This document shows positions 47,658-55,724 of a stretch of 64,000 bases of DNA, in pieces. The stretch comes from Palsa-504 sp963844625 (GTDB taxonomy: Bacteria > Actinomycetota > Actinomycetes > Streptosporangiales > Streptosporangiaceae). A program made the position numbers and the translations under genes. The notes below the pieces were generated by a model, which saw only the letters and a list, made by a program, of their open reading frames with translations, searched no databases and was not told the DNA's origin. Position 1 is the stretch's first letter, and each line of letters opens with the position of its first letter. The stretch covers positions 62,001-126,000 of the forward strand of contig CAWJPF010000010.1 in NCBI GenBank assembly GCA_963844625.1. The letters run 5' to 3'.

Positions 47658-47974
47658 GCCTGCCCTGGGTGTTCGGGGTTGAACGCCACGAGCATGCCCC
47701 CGACCGCCCCCGCGATCAGGATCAGCCGCCCCGCGGTCCTGGCCGGCCGCAGTGCGAGTGCCGTGACGATGTAGCAGGCGCCGACCAGCAGGAACGTCGC
47801 CGTCATCACCCACCGGTCGGTCGCGCCTGGCGCGGCGAGCGCGCTGACCGTATCGGCGACCGGATCGTACTGCGCGTACTGCGGCTGCAAGCTGGCGGCG
47901 ACCGTCCAGCCGCCGACCATCAGGACCGGAGCCAGCGCCGCCGAAACCACGCCCCACCAAGGAACGTCCCGCAT
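47321..47974 (-). CDS. DUF998 membrane protein
   Basis: 217 residues with about six membrane helices. The DUF998 hallmark is VVSAALAPVLMVGGWTVAASLQP at the start followed by YDPVADTVSALAAPGATDRWVMTATFLLVGACY, where the D(T/S)-x-SxL(A/G)xxGAxDR segment is conserved. Relatives are uncharacterised integral membrane proteins. Its 3' end is overlapped by the tail of the convergent PAP2 gene; the DUF998 frame looks natural to its end, so the overlap is better explained by a defect in the other gene. Confidence 0.82.
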   Translation of the reverse strand: MRDVPWWGVVSAALAPVLMVGGWTVAASLQPQYAQYDPVADTVSALAAPGATDRWVMTATFLLVGACYIVTALALRPARTAGRLILIAGAVGGMLVAFNPEHPGQAYPVPHIVAASVGFAGVALWPAWAWRRGSAVPWALRPAAAAAAVAVLLTPVAWFGTELILGAGQAGLAERTAGATQAIWPLTVILSCLAASRRRPVPLPAEAAAPANRTRAA

Positions 47975-48193
47975 GCCACTACCGTAGCCAACGCGATCCG
48001 GCGGTCGGGGCGAGGTCTGGTGTCTGTCCTGTCAGCCGCTGGTCAGCCATTGACCGTGGCTGAACCTAGCCCACTAACAGTCCTGTGGCGCACTTGTGCG
48101 CTTGTGCGGCAGCCCGGTGAGTACGCTCTATTTGAAAATGGAACGGTCAACTTCGGCAATACGGCGGACGGCGAGACGGCAGGAGGATCCGAG

Positions 48194-49528
48194 ATGGCCA
48201 AGGCGTTCGCGGATCGCTGGGGTGTTCCGGTCCGGGCCGGCGACGCCGACGCGGTGGCGCTCCTTGACGGGGCCATCGAGGACCTCGCCACGCTGGGCGG
48301 CGACCCGGTCGCCGACGCCGAGGCGGTGGTCGCCGCCGACGACGGGCTGGTCCTCGGCCACATTTACCGCGCTTACCTCAACCTGTACGGCACCACCCCC
48401 GCGGGGATCGCCGCGGCGAGTGAGATCCTCAAGCAGCTCGACAAGACCGTGATGGGCGAACGAGAAGCCCATCACATGCGCGCCGCTCAGCACTGGGTCG
48501 CGGGCGACTGGGAAGCCACCACCCGCTCGCTGGAGCGGGCCCTGCTGCGCCATCCGCGTGACCTGCTCGCGCTCAAGGTGGCCCAGGATCTGTACTTCTT
48601 CCTCGGCAACCGGCTCGAGCTCCGCGACTCCGCGGCCCGGGTCCTGCCCGCCTGGCCGCGCGAGCAGCCTGGCTGGGGCTACGTGCAGGGTATTTACGCG
48701 TTCGGCCTGGAGGAGAACGCGGACTACCGGCAGGCGGAGGCCCGCGCCCGGGCCGCGCTCGACTACAACCCCAGGGACGTATGGTCCGTACACGCGCTGG
48801 CGCACGTCTTCGAGATGGAAGGCAGCCACCGCGACGGCGTGAAATTCCTCACGGCATCGGCCAGCGACTGGTCCGGCAGCTTCTTCGCCATCCACAACTG
48901 GTGGCACCGGGGCCTGTATCACCTCGAGCTCGGCGAGATCTCCGAAGCGCTCGCCCTTTACGACGGTCCCATCCGCGCGGGCCGGTCCACCGAGTGGCTC
49001 GACGTCGTGGACGCCGCCGCCCTGCTGTGGCGGCTGTCCCTGTTCGGCGTCGACGTCACCGAGCGTGCCACCAAGCTCGCGGCCGACATCGACGAGCTCG
49101 TCGGCAGCCCCGTCTATGTCTTCAACGACTGGCATGCGGTGATGGCCTTCGGCTTGGCTGGGGACCACCCGCGCAACGACCTCGTGGTGGCGGCGAACCG
49201 GCACCTGACCGCGCCGACCAACCGGGGGGCGGCCGAGCAGGCCGGCCTGGCGCTGCTCGAGGCCTTCAGCGCGTTCGCCGCCGGCCGCCCCGACCGGACC
49301 ATCGACCTGCTCATCGACATCCGGCCGCGGGCCAACGCCGTCGGCGGGAGCCACGCGCAGCGCGACATCATCGACCTGACCCTGATCGCCGCCGCGGCAC
49401 GGGCCGGGGACGACGCGCTGGCCCGGGCTCTGGTCACCGAACGGGTGGCGCGCAAGCCGGCCGCCGAGGAATCGGCCCGCCAGCTAGTGATCGAGAACGG
49501 CGGCTCCGCCGGCGCGCTGCGCTGGTGA
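48194..49528 (+). CDS. TPR protein, TTC38-like
   Basis: 444 residues from an ATG eight nt after AGGAGG. It consists of tetratricopeptide-type helical repeats throughout: EAHHMRAAQHWVAGDWEATTRSLERALLRHPRDLLALK is the clearest repeat in pieces, then NADYRQAEARARAALDYNPRDVWSVHALAHVFEMEGSH. Sequence runs like FFAIHNWWHRGLYHLELGE and VYVFNDWHAVMAFGLAGD identify the TTC38 family, which has bacterial members of unknown function. It is cytoplasmic and has no catalytic domain I can identify. Long upstream extensions of the frame lack family similarity and are excluded. Confidence 0.85.
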   Translation: MAKAFADRWGVPVRAGDADAVALLDGAIEDLATLGGDPVADAEAVVAADDGLVLGHIYRAYLNLYGTTPAGIAAASEILKQLDKTVMGEREAHHMRAAQHWVAGDWEATTRSLERALLRHPRDLLALKVAQDLYFFLGNRLELRDSAARVLPAWPREQPGWGYVQGIYAFGLEENADYRQAEARARAALDYNPRDVWSVHALAHVFEMEGSHRDGVKFLTASASDWSGSFFAIHNWWHRGLYHLELGEISEALALYDGPIRAGRSTEWLDVVDAAALLWRLSLFGVDVTERATKLAADIDELVGSPVYVFNDWHAVMAFGLAGDHPRNDLVVAANRHLTAPTNRGAAEQAGLALLEAFSAFAAGRPDRTIDLLIDIRPRANAVGGSHAQRDIIDLTLIAAAARAGDDALARALVTERVARKPAAEESARQLVIENGGSAGALRW

Positions 49529-49627
49529 GGGCAGGGCCCTGAATGTGACCGCTGACGCAGCCACTATTTGCCGTTGCTTTCAGTGACCGCCGCAAGTCCG
49601 GTATTCCTCGCGTTACGCCCGGTAGCC

Positions 49628-49711
49628 TGTGGATGGCTTGTGTATAGCACAGTGGACAACCACCGTTTAGTGGGAATAACGCGCCGCGTTCTGTGGATAT
49701 TGTGTGGATAC
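49628..49711. repeat. Cluster of four DnaA-box-like sequences
   Basis: In one orientation are TGTGGATGG (49628-49636), AGTGGACAA (49651-49659), TGTGGATAT (49692-49700) and TGTGGATAC (49703-49711). They match 7, 8, 8 and 8 of 9 positions of the reverse-complement DnaA boxes TGTGGATAA or TGTGGACAA. No dnaA, dnaN or replication gene lies near. Confidence 0.55.
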
Positions 49712-49778
49712 CAAGAAAATTAGAAATGAACTGCCGCAAAACCTTGCACATCTTTCGCGGAGGCAGTAGAAATACATT

Positions 49779-49975
49779 CACCGTTGGAAACGGGCATCGT
49801 CCGGGGGTGACCCCGGGACGCGGGAGGAGCCGGGAAACCGGTGCCTAGTGCGGATGCTTGGCACTGGCGGGCGGTCCGCGGTGCCAGCGAAAGCCAGGCA
49901 ACTGGCTCGGTCTGGTGCGGTGAGACCGAGCAAGGTCCCCTCCGTCTCATACATGGAGGGGACCTTGTTCTATTC
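49779..49975 (+). ncRNA. Candidate structured small RNA
   Basis: TTGCAC (49744-49749), a 17-bp spacer and TAGAAA (49767-49772) could start a transcript near 49779. It would hold TGGCAC/GTGCCA (49859-49886), AGCCAG-GCAA-CTGGCT with a GNRA tetraloop (49892-49907), GCTCGGTCT/AGACCGAGC (49905-49931) and then a 13-bp terminator stem with a U-rich tail. No gene follows in this direction, so it would be a free RNA of about 195 nt. The fold is by eye. Confidence 0.45.
49931..49967 (+). terminator. Strong rho-independent terminator
   Basis: CAAGGTCCCCTCC (49931-49943) pairs perfectly with GGAGGGGACCTTG (49955-49967) around an 11-nt loop and is followed by TTCTATTCT. It ends a plus-strand transcript, either a long 3' end of the TPR gene or the candidate small RNA. 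Confidence 0.8.
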
Positions 49976-50182
49976 TGCCCGGCACAGACGTTTCAGCCAC
50001 GACAAGCACGCCCGCAAGGGCCAGAATGCCGACCGATCCAACGAGCTGCAGGAAACGGCGATCGATTTTCCGCCGCCAACTGCAGAAACCCCGTCTAGAG
50101 ATCCGCTTAGGTCAAATAAGCGCCGTCGGCACGCAGCCTGAGAACGGCCGATTCCGGACAGGAATGACCGCGAATAACTGGT

Positions 50183-51187
50183 TTAGGGCAGGGTGCGGGG
50201 CAGCCCGAAGGCGCCGAGGACGCTGTTGTCGAACCGGGTGATCTCGCTGATCAGGTCCCCGGCCAGGGTCAGGACAATGACGCCGAGGGCCCGCCACAGG
50301 CCAGTGGCGGTATCACGGAGGTAGATCGCGCAGGCGGGCTGGCCGTTGGCACGGGTGAGCACGAACCGGCGCTCATGGCCTCCCGGCGGGCTGACCGCCG
50401 CGAAGAACCGGGCGGCGGCGTCGCGGCCCTGGTACTCGAACGGCATCGGCGGCATCTTCACCCACGCGTCCTGCGTGAGCAGCGCGATGATCGCGTCGAT
50501 GTCGTGCGCGCCGAAGGCGTCGACGAAGCGCTCGACGAGCCGGCGCTCCTGCGCCGATTCCGGGGCGGGTGGCGCCGCTGGCCGGCCTGGCCCGGGTTCT
50601 GTCGCGAGGCTCGCCCGCGCGCGCTTCAGTGCGCTGGTGACGGACTCCTGGGTGACCTCCAGCATGGCCGCGACCTCGCTGGCGCGGTAGCCGAGGACAT
50701 CACGCAGGATCAGTACCGCCCGCTGCCGGGGCGGCAGCAATTGCAAGGCGGTCACGAAGGCCAGCGATATCGCCTCCCGTACCTCGATGACCGCCTCCGG
50801 GCCCGGCGCATGGTCGGCTATGTCGTCGAGCAGCACGTCGGGATAGGGCTGGAGCCAGGGCATCTCCCCGAACCGGGTGGGTTCGGGCGGCTGGATGGCG
50901 GCGAGCCCCGCCGTGACGGGAGGCCGCCTGCTGCCTGCGCGCAGCGCATCCAGCGTCCGGTTCGTCGCGACCCGGTAGAGCCAGGTCCGGACCGAGGACC
51001 TGCTCTCGAAGCCGGCGAGGCCCTGCCACGCCGATAGCAGGGTCTCCTGGAGGGCGTCCTCCGCGTCCTGCACGGACCCGAGCATGCGGTAGCAATGCAC
51101 CTGCAGCTCCCGCCGGTACGGCTCCACCAGCGCGGCGAACGCCTCGGCGTCCCCGGCTCGCGCCCGCTGAATCAGATCCGCGCTCAT
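50183..51187 (-). CDS. ECF sigma factor with SnoaL-like C-terminal domain (SigJ/ECF56-like)
   Basis: 334 residues. Sigma region 2 covers about residues 1-75 (LVEPYRRELQVHCYRMLGSVQDAEDALQETLLSAWQGLAGFE in pieces), region 4 about 130-190 (LPPRQRAVLILRDVLGYRASEVAAMLEVTQESVTSALKRARASL in pieces). A SnoaL/NTF2-like domain from about 210 to the end (LVERFVDAFGAHDIDAIIALLTQDAWVKMPPMPFEYQGRDAAARFF in pieces) takes the place of a separate anti-sigma factor in this group. Such sigma factors are controlled by their own C-terminal domain. No anti-sigma gene adjoins. Directly downstream of its start and divergent is a tiny coupled gene and an MFS exporter. Confidence 0.88.
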   Translation of the reverse strand: MSADLIQRARAGDAEAFAALVEPYRRELQVHCYRMLGSVQDAEDALQETLLSAWQGLAGFESRSSVRTWLYRVATNRTLDALRAGSRRPPVTAGLAAIQPPEPTRFGEMPWLQPYPDVLLDDIADHAPGPEAVIEVREAISLAFVTALQLLPPRQRAVLILRDVLGYRASEVAAMLEVTQESVTSALKRARASLATEPGPGRPAAPPAPESAQERRLVERFVDAFGAHDIDAIIALLTQDAWVKMPPMPFEYQGRDAAARFFAAVSPPGGHERRFVLTRANGQPACAIYLRDTATGLWRALGVIVLTLAGDLISEITRFDNSVLGAFGLPRTLP

Positions 51188-51370
51188 CCCGCCACCCTCG
51201 CATCACCTCGCCGCCCTGGCACCCCCGGCCGGATCGGCCGACCTGCTATGCAGACGCCGGCCGAGGCCGGAACTGGGCGGTGATCGCTGGCCCAGTTCCG
51301 GCCAGCGGCGGCGCCTACCCCTTCGGGAAAGGCCGGCGGATGGCCGGCCACGATGCGAAGGAGAACCCCC

Positions 51371-51442
51371 ATGGCTGAGTTCGTGTTCACCTACCGCCTG
51401 CCGCAGGACTACATCCCGGTGGACCTGACGGGCCCGCGGTGA
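51371..51442 (+). pseudogene. 23-codon fragment of a YciI/DGPF-type gene, coupled to the MFS start
   Basis: ATG 51371, preceded by GAAGGAG, encodes 23 residues starting MAEFVFTYRLPQDYIP and ends in TGA that overlaps the GTG of the MFS gene (GTGA). The start resembles YciI-like/DGPF proteins (typical opening MAEFVFTYR(G)PKDY), whose genes often accompany SigJ-type sigma factors. The rest of that gene is gone. What remains could act as a short leader that couples translation to the exporter. Confidence 0.6.
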
Positions 51443-52866
51443 GCGGCGGGACCGCGCCGGACCGGCGGCTCACCGTCGCGCTGACCGCGCTGGCCTACTT
51501 CATGGTCACGCTGGATGCGCTGGTGGTGGTGACGGCGCTGCCGTCGATCCACCGTGACTTCGGCGGCAGCGCCAGCACGCTGCAGTGGACCGTCAACGCC
51601 TACAACCTGACGTTCGCGACCGGCATCATCACCGCGGCCGCGCTCGGTGACCGGCTCGGCAGGCGCCGGGTGTACCGCTGTGGGCTCGCCCTGTTCACCG
51701 CCGCCTCCGCCGCGTGCGGGCTGGCCCCCAACCTCGGGACGCTGATCGCGTTCCGCGCGGTCCAGGGGGCGGGCGCGGCCATCGTGATGCCGCTCGGCCT
51801 GACCTTGCTCACCTCCGCGTTCCCCCCCGAACGCCGCGGATCGGTGGTGGGGATCTGGGGCGGCATCGCCGGGCTGGGGGTGGCGGCCGGGCCGCTGGTC
51901 GGCGGTGGCGTGACCGAAGGCCTGGACTGGCACTGGATCTTCTGGGTGAACGTCCCCATCGGCATCGCGGCCTGGCTCGGCTCCCGGGTTGTGCTGGCCG
52001 AGAGCTACGGACCGCGCGAACGGCTCGACCTGCCGGCCCTGGTGCTCGCGTCGGCGGGCGTCGGCGTGTTCATCTGGGGACTGGTGCAGGGCCCGCAAGC
52101 CGGCTGGGGCAGCCTCCGGACCGTGGTGTCACTCGCCGCGGGGGCGCTGCTGGTCACCGCGTTCTTCGGCTGGGAGACCAGGGCGCCGGAACCGATGATC
52201 CCGCTGTCGCTGTTCCGCGCCCGCACGTTCACCGCCGCGGTCACGACGACGTTCCTCAACTCGAGCGCGATTTTCTCTGCCGCGTACCTGACCAGCGAGT
52301 TCTTCCAGCTCGGGCGCGGTGATTCACCGCTCGGCACCGGGCTGCGCTTCCTGCCCTGGACCGCGGCCCCGCTGGTCGTCGCGCCCATCGCCGGGATCTT
52401 GTTCGACAAGGTGGGCGCGAGGCGGCTCGCGGTCCCCGGTCTGATCATGCAGGCTCTCGGATTCGCCTGGATCGTCCACCTCGCCCACATCCACTCCGGG
52501 TACGGCGGCTACGTGATCCCCTTCCTCATCGCGGGGATCGGAGTCTCCATGGCGCTGCCCAGCCTCCCGTCGGCCGGGCTGAACGCCGTGCCCGCGGCCT
52601 CGCTCGGGCGGGCCGCCAGCGTGCTCAATACCATGCAGCTGCTTGGCGCCACCTTCGGCATCGCCATCGTCACCGTGGTCTTCAACGCCAACGGCGCTCT
52701 CACCAGCCCGGATGCGGTCATCAGGGGATACCAGCCGGCCATGGCGGTCGCGGCGGGCCTGTCCGCGGCCGGGGCGCTCGCCGCCATGGCCATACGGCGG
52801 GCCCGCGCGCCACTCGGCCCGGATGACGCCGGCCGCCCGGTCCACGAGGCCACCTTGCCTGCGTAG
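51439..52866 (+). CDS. MFS exporter, DHA2 type
   Basis: 475 residues with about 14 membrane helices. Helix 1 carries LDALVVVTALPSIHRDFGGS, motif A is LGDRLGRRRVYR, and motif C is IAGLGVAAGPLVGGGVTEGLDWHWIFWVNVPIGI in pieces. This family extrudes antibiotics or metabolites. It has a GTG start without its own ribosome-binding site apart from the one serving the short upstream fragment, so its translation depends on that fragment. The divergent SnoaL-type sigma factor is a possible regulator. It differs from the first MFS exporter at 11 kb. Confidence 0.88.
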   Translation: MSGGTAPDRRLTVALTALAYFMVTLDALVVVTALPSIHRDFGGSASTLQWTVNAYNLTFATGIITAAALGDRLGRRRVYRCGLALFTAASAACGLAPNLGTLIAFRAVQGAGAAIVMPLGLTLLTSAFPPERRGSVVGIWGGIAGLGVAAGPLVGGGVTEGLDWHWIFWVNVPIGIAAWLGSRVVLAESYGPRERLDLPALVLASAGVGVFIWGLVQGPQAGWGSLRTVVSLAAGALLVTAFFGWETRAPEPMIPLSLFRARTFTAAVTTTFLNSSAIFSAAYLTSEFFQLGRGDSPLGTGLRFLPWTAAPLVVAPIAGILFDKVGARRLAVPGLIMQALGFAWIVHLAHIHSGYGGYVIPFLIAGIGVSMALPSLPSAGLNAVPAASLGRAASVLNTMQLLGATFGIAIVTVVFNANGALTSPDAVIRGYQPAMAVAAGLSAAGALAAMAIRRARAPLGPDDAGRPVHEATLPA

Positions 52867-52877
52867 CATGTGCCGCG
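52864..52877 (+). promoter_or_regulatory. -10 box of a leaderless promoter for the PLP enzyme gene
   Basis: TAGCAT (52864-52869) lies 7 nt before the GTG at 52877; it also overlaps the MFS stop codon and an in-frame ATG at 52868. Confidence 0.45.
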
Positions 52878-53965
52878 TGGACGATCTGGTCACCGCGACA
52901 GCGATCAGGCAGGCACGCAGCCGGATAGATCCTGCGTTCACGGACTCGCCGCAGTTCATGTCGCCGGAGCTGTCGGCGATGCTCGGAGTCGAATGCTGGC
53001 TCAAGGTCGAGTTCTGCAACCCCATCCGTTCCTTCAAGGGCCGCGGGAGCTCGTATCTCGCGGCAACCGTCCCGAAGTCGGCCCGCCACGTGCTGTGCGC
53101 GTCGGCGGGCAACTTCGGCCAGGCCATCGCCTACAGCTTCCGGCCGACGGGCCGGCCGGTCACGGTGTACGTGTCGCGCAACGCAAACCCGGCCAAGGTC
53201 GACCGCATCCGCCAGCTCGGCGCCACCGTGATCGAGCATGGTCACGACTTCGACGAGGCGAAACTGGCAGCCCGCGACGCGGCCGGGCGGCTGGCAGGCG
53301 CCCTGTTCGCGGAGGACGGGCACGATCTGGCCATCACGATCGGCGCGGGTTCGATCGGCGCGGAACTCAGCGCCAGGCAGTTCGACGCGATACTCGTGCC
53401 GGTCGGCAACGGCGCCCTCATCTCCGGCCTGGCCTGCGCCGTCAAAGACCAGCACCCGGACACCCGGATCGTGGGCGTGGTGCCGTCTGCGGCACCGTCG
53501 ATGGCCCTCAGCTGGCGGGCCCGGCCGGTTCCGACCGACACGGCCGATACGCGGGCTGACGGCGTGGCGGTGCGCCGGCCGGTATCCCGTGCGCTGGCCT
53601 GGATGCACCGGTGGGTGGATGACGTCACCACCGTCGAGGAGGACCAGATCGCGGCGGCCGTGTACGAGCTGTATGACCTCACCGGGCTTGTAGTCGAGCC
53701 GGCCGCGGCCCTTCCGCTGGCGGCCGCGCGGCGCTCGCCGCTGGGCCGCGCGGGCCGGATCTGCCTGATCCTCACCGGCTCCAACCTCGACCCGCGCATG
53801 CGACAGGCCCTGATCACCGCGGCCGCAGGCCCGCAAGACCCGGGCCGTGACTTACCGGCGGATGACGGGATCGTATCGGTCGCCGGAATCGTGATTGGCG
53901 TGGCCGGGAACTGGCCGAGGGGCAGGGCTCCTGACGATTTCCCGGGTGGCCGTTCGTCTAGGTAG
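52877..53965 (+). CDS. PLP-dependent enzyme of the threonine dehydratase fold (beta family)
   Basis: 362 residues. Fold type II PLP enzyme: the Schiff-base lysine is in NPIRSFKGRGSSYLAA, the phosphate- and substrate-binding CASAGNFGQAIAYSF, and a second glycine-rich loop VPVGNGALISGLACAV. The C-terminal LILTGSNLDPRM gives the serine that contacts the pyridine nitrogen. Members are threonine/serine dehydratases, racemases or relatives; the substrate is not evident. The last ~50 residues have no family similarity. It begins 11 nt after the MFS stop. Confidence 0.84.
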   Translation: MDDLVTATAIRQARSRIDPAFTDSPQFMSPELSAMLGVECWLKVEFCNPIRSFKGRGSSYLAATVPKSARHVLCASAGNFGQAIAYSFRPTGRPVTVYVSRNANPAKVDRIRQLGATVIEHGHDFDEAKLAARDAAGRLAGALFAEDGHDLAITIGAGSIGAELSARQFDAILVPVGNGALISGLACAVKDQHPDTRIVGVVPSAAPSMALSWRARPVPTDTADTRADGVAVRRPVSRALAWMHRWVDDVTTVEEDQIAAAVYELYDLTGLVVEPAAALPLAAARRSPLGRAGRICLILTGSNLDPRMRQALITAAAGPQDPGRDLPADDGIVSVAGIVIGVAGNWPRGRAPDDFPGGRSSR

Positions 53966-54005
53966 TGAGACCGCCATCGGGCGCGGTCAGGCAGGAAAGA
54001 TGGTG

Positions 54006-54854
54006 ATGGTATTGAACGGGGTGCGGACGCTGCTGGGCGGCCGGGGGCTGGTTGAGTCGCCACGCTGGCACGACAGCCGCCTGTATTTCTCTGACTGGTC
54101 CGCGGGTGAGGTGCTCGCCGTCGATCTGGCCGGCCGCAGCGAGGTCATCGCACGCGTCGCGTCGCTGCCGCTATGCACGGCGTGGCTCCCGGACGGCCGA
54201 CTGCTGATCGTCTCGTCCCCGGACGGGCAGCTGCTACGCCGGGAGCCCGACGGGTCCCTGGTCACGTACGCGGAGCTCGGCCGGCCGGGCTGGAACGACA
54301 TCGTGGTGGACGGTCATGGCCGCGCCTACGTCAACGGGGCCGGCTTCAACCCGATGGCGGGCGAGCCGTTCCAGCCGGGTTTCGTCTTCGGAGTCGCGGC
54401 GGACGGTTCCGTGCGCCAGGTAGCCGACGACCTCGCGTTCCCGAACGGGATGGCGGTGACCCGCGACAACTCCACTTTGATCGTCGCGGACTCCTACCGG
54501 CACCACCTGGTGGCTTTCGACATCGGCACCGATGGCTCGCTTTCCGGCCGGCGTGTCTGGGCCGACCTGGGCGAAGGCACCCCGGACGGCATCTGCACCG
54601 ACGAGCAGAACGCGGTCTGGTACGCCGACGTGCCTAACCAGCGGTGCGTGCGCGTCGCCGAGGGCGGCGCTGTGCTGCAGACCGTCGAACTGGACCGCGG
54701 CGGCTTCGCCTGTGTCCTCGGCGGCCCCGGACGGACAACCTTGTTCATCACCGCGGCGCAGTGGCGGGGCATGACCGATTCGCAGCTGGTCGCGCCCGGC
54801 AGTGGCCGCGTCTTCGCCATGGACGTCGACGTGCCGGGGGCAGGCTGGCCGTGA
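54006..54854 (+). CDS. SMP-30/gluconolactonase-like beta-propeller hydrolase
   Basis: 282 residues from the ATG seven nt after GGAAAG. Six-bladed SGL propeller with the characteristic metal ligands: ESPRWHDSRLYFSDWSAGEVLAVD (Glu), RPGWNDIVVDGHGRAYVN (Asn), TLIVADSYRHHLVAFDI (Asp) and the DLGEGTPDGICTDEQNAVWYA asparagine/aspartate. These coordinate a divalent cation for lactone or ester hydrolysis. The first blade begins right at GVRTLLGGRGLVESP. The natural substrate is unknown. It follows the PLP enzyme by 40 bp and could be in one unit with it. Confidence 0.87.
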   Translation: MVLNGVRTLLGGRGLVESPRWHDSRLYFSDWSAGEVLAVDLAGRSEVIARVASLPLCTAWLPDGRLLIVSSPDGQLLRREPDGSLVTYAELGRPGWNDIVVDGHGRAYVNGAGFNPMAGEPFQPGFVFGVAADGSVRQVADDLAFPNGMAVTRDNSTLIVADSYRHHLVAFDIGTDGSLSGRRVWADLGEGTPDGICTDEQNAVWYADVPNQRCVRVAEGGAVLQTVELDRGGFACVLGGPGRTTLFITAAQWRGMTDSQLVAPGSGRVFAMDVDVPGAGWP

Positions 54855-54889
54855 CGCCGGAGGCGGGTCAGGTATGCCAGCATTTAGCG

Positions 54890-55666
54890 ATGCGGCGAAT
54901 CGTCGGCACCGGGGTCTGCGGACTGCTGGTGGCGGTGCTCGCGGCCGGGTGTTCGGCTGGCGCGCCCGCCTCGTACCGGCCGACCTTTGACACCTGCTAC
55001 GCCTTCGACCTGCAGGCCATCCAGCGGCAGATCACCGTGACCGGCGAGCCGCAGGCCTGCGCCGGCCTGAGCCGTGAACAGGTCAACCAGGCCGTGGCCA
55101 GCGCCGTGCGGAAGGCGGTCGGGTCCGAACCCAAGGCCGTCGCCCGGCGCCTCGCCGCCAGGGACGGTGCCTACCTCGCGCATATAGTCAGCACGGTCCA
55201 GCCCGCGCCGGCGGCACCGCCGGCCGCCGTTTCCGCGCGGACATCGCCGGGCCTGCCGCTCAGCGTGGCCGCGCTGGCTGCCTGGCTGGTCACTGCCGCG
55301 GCCGGCGCTTACCTGCTCGCGGGCTGGCTGGCGGCCGACGGGGAATTCCGCCGGCGTCTGCGCCGGCTACGGTCGGCGGGTGTGGTGGCGGTCACCGTGT
55401 TCAGCCACTTCGGGCTGGCCCTCGCCGGGCTCGTTACCTGGATAGCGTTCATGGTGACCGGCGTGCCGGTCCTGGCCTGGCTCGCGGTAGGGGTAATCAT
55501 CAGCGTGGCGGCCCTGGGCATGGGGGCGCTGTCGGCCGCTTTGCCAGACCCGGCCCGGGGCACGGCAATCCGGGCCCGCCTCCCCGTGACCGTCATCGCC
55601 CTCCATGGCATGTTCGCGACCGCGACAATCCTGCTGGTCCTGCTGGCGGCGATCGGCGCGGGCTGA
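54890..55666 (+). CDS. Lipoprotein with four C-terminal membrane helices, unknown family
   Basis: 258 residues. A signal segment ends in the lipobox LAAGC (about Cys21). A small extracytoplasmic domain of about 90 residues follows, containing two more cysteines (DTCYAFD and QACAGLS), perhaps a disulfide. Four membrane helices run from about residue 128 to 256, the inner ones separated by a basic loop FRRRLRRLRS. I do not recognise a family. The mix of lipidated N-terminus and polytopic C-terminus is uncommon. It is 35 bp after the SMP-30-like gene, convergent with the second PhyH gene. Confidence 0.72.
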   Translation: MRRIVGTGVCGLLVAVLAAGCSAGAPASYRPTFDTCYAFDLQAIQRQITVTGEPQACAGLSREQVNQAVASAVRKAVGSEPKAVARRLAARDGAYLAHIVSTVQPAPAAPPAAVSARTSPGLPLSVAALAAWLVTAAAGAYLLAGWLAADGEFRRRLRRLRSAGVVAVTVFSHFGLALAGLVTWIAFMVTGVPVLAWLAVGVIISVAALGMGALSAALPDPARGTAIRARLPVTVIALHGMFATATILLVLLAAIGAG

Positions 55667-55724
55667 TCATTGGTGACGAGCGACTAGACGGGGCAGTTCA
55701 CGGAGCCCGGCGCGCGATTTAGAG

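Larger units (their letters stand above)
49529..50182. other. Intergenic region with DnaA-box-like sequences and structured-RNA signals
   Basis: 654 bp without a convincing protein gene; frames over 49841-50141 are low-complexity. It contains a 84-bp AT-richer block with four same-orientation DnaA-box-like 9-mers (49628-49711) and, from about 49779, a run of hairpins ending in a strong terminator. The last 210 bp before the sigma-factor gene stop are unremarkable. Confidence 0.6.

Noticed and set aside
49529..50182. Chromosomal or plasmid replication origin
   Set aside because: Only four imperfect DnaA boxes, no dnaA, dnaN, gyrase, parAB or rep gene within the window; reported only as a box cluster.
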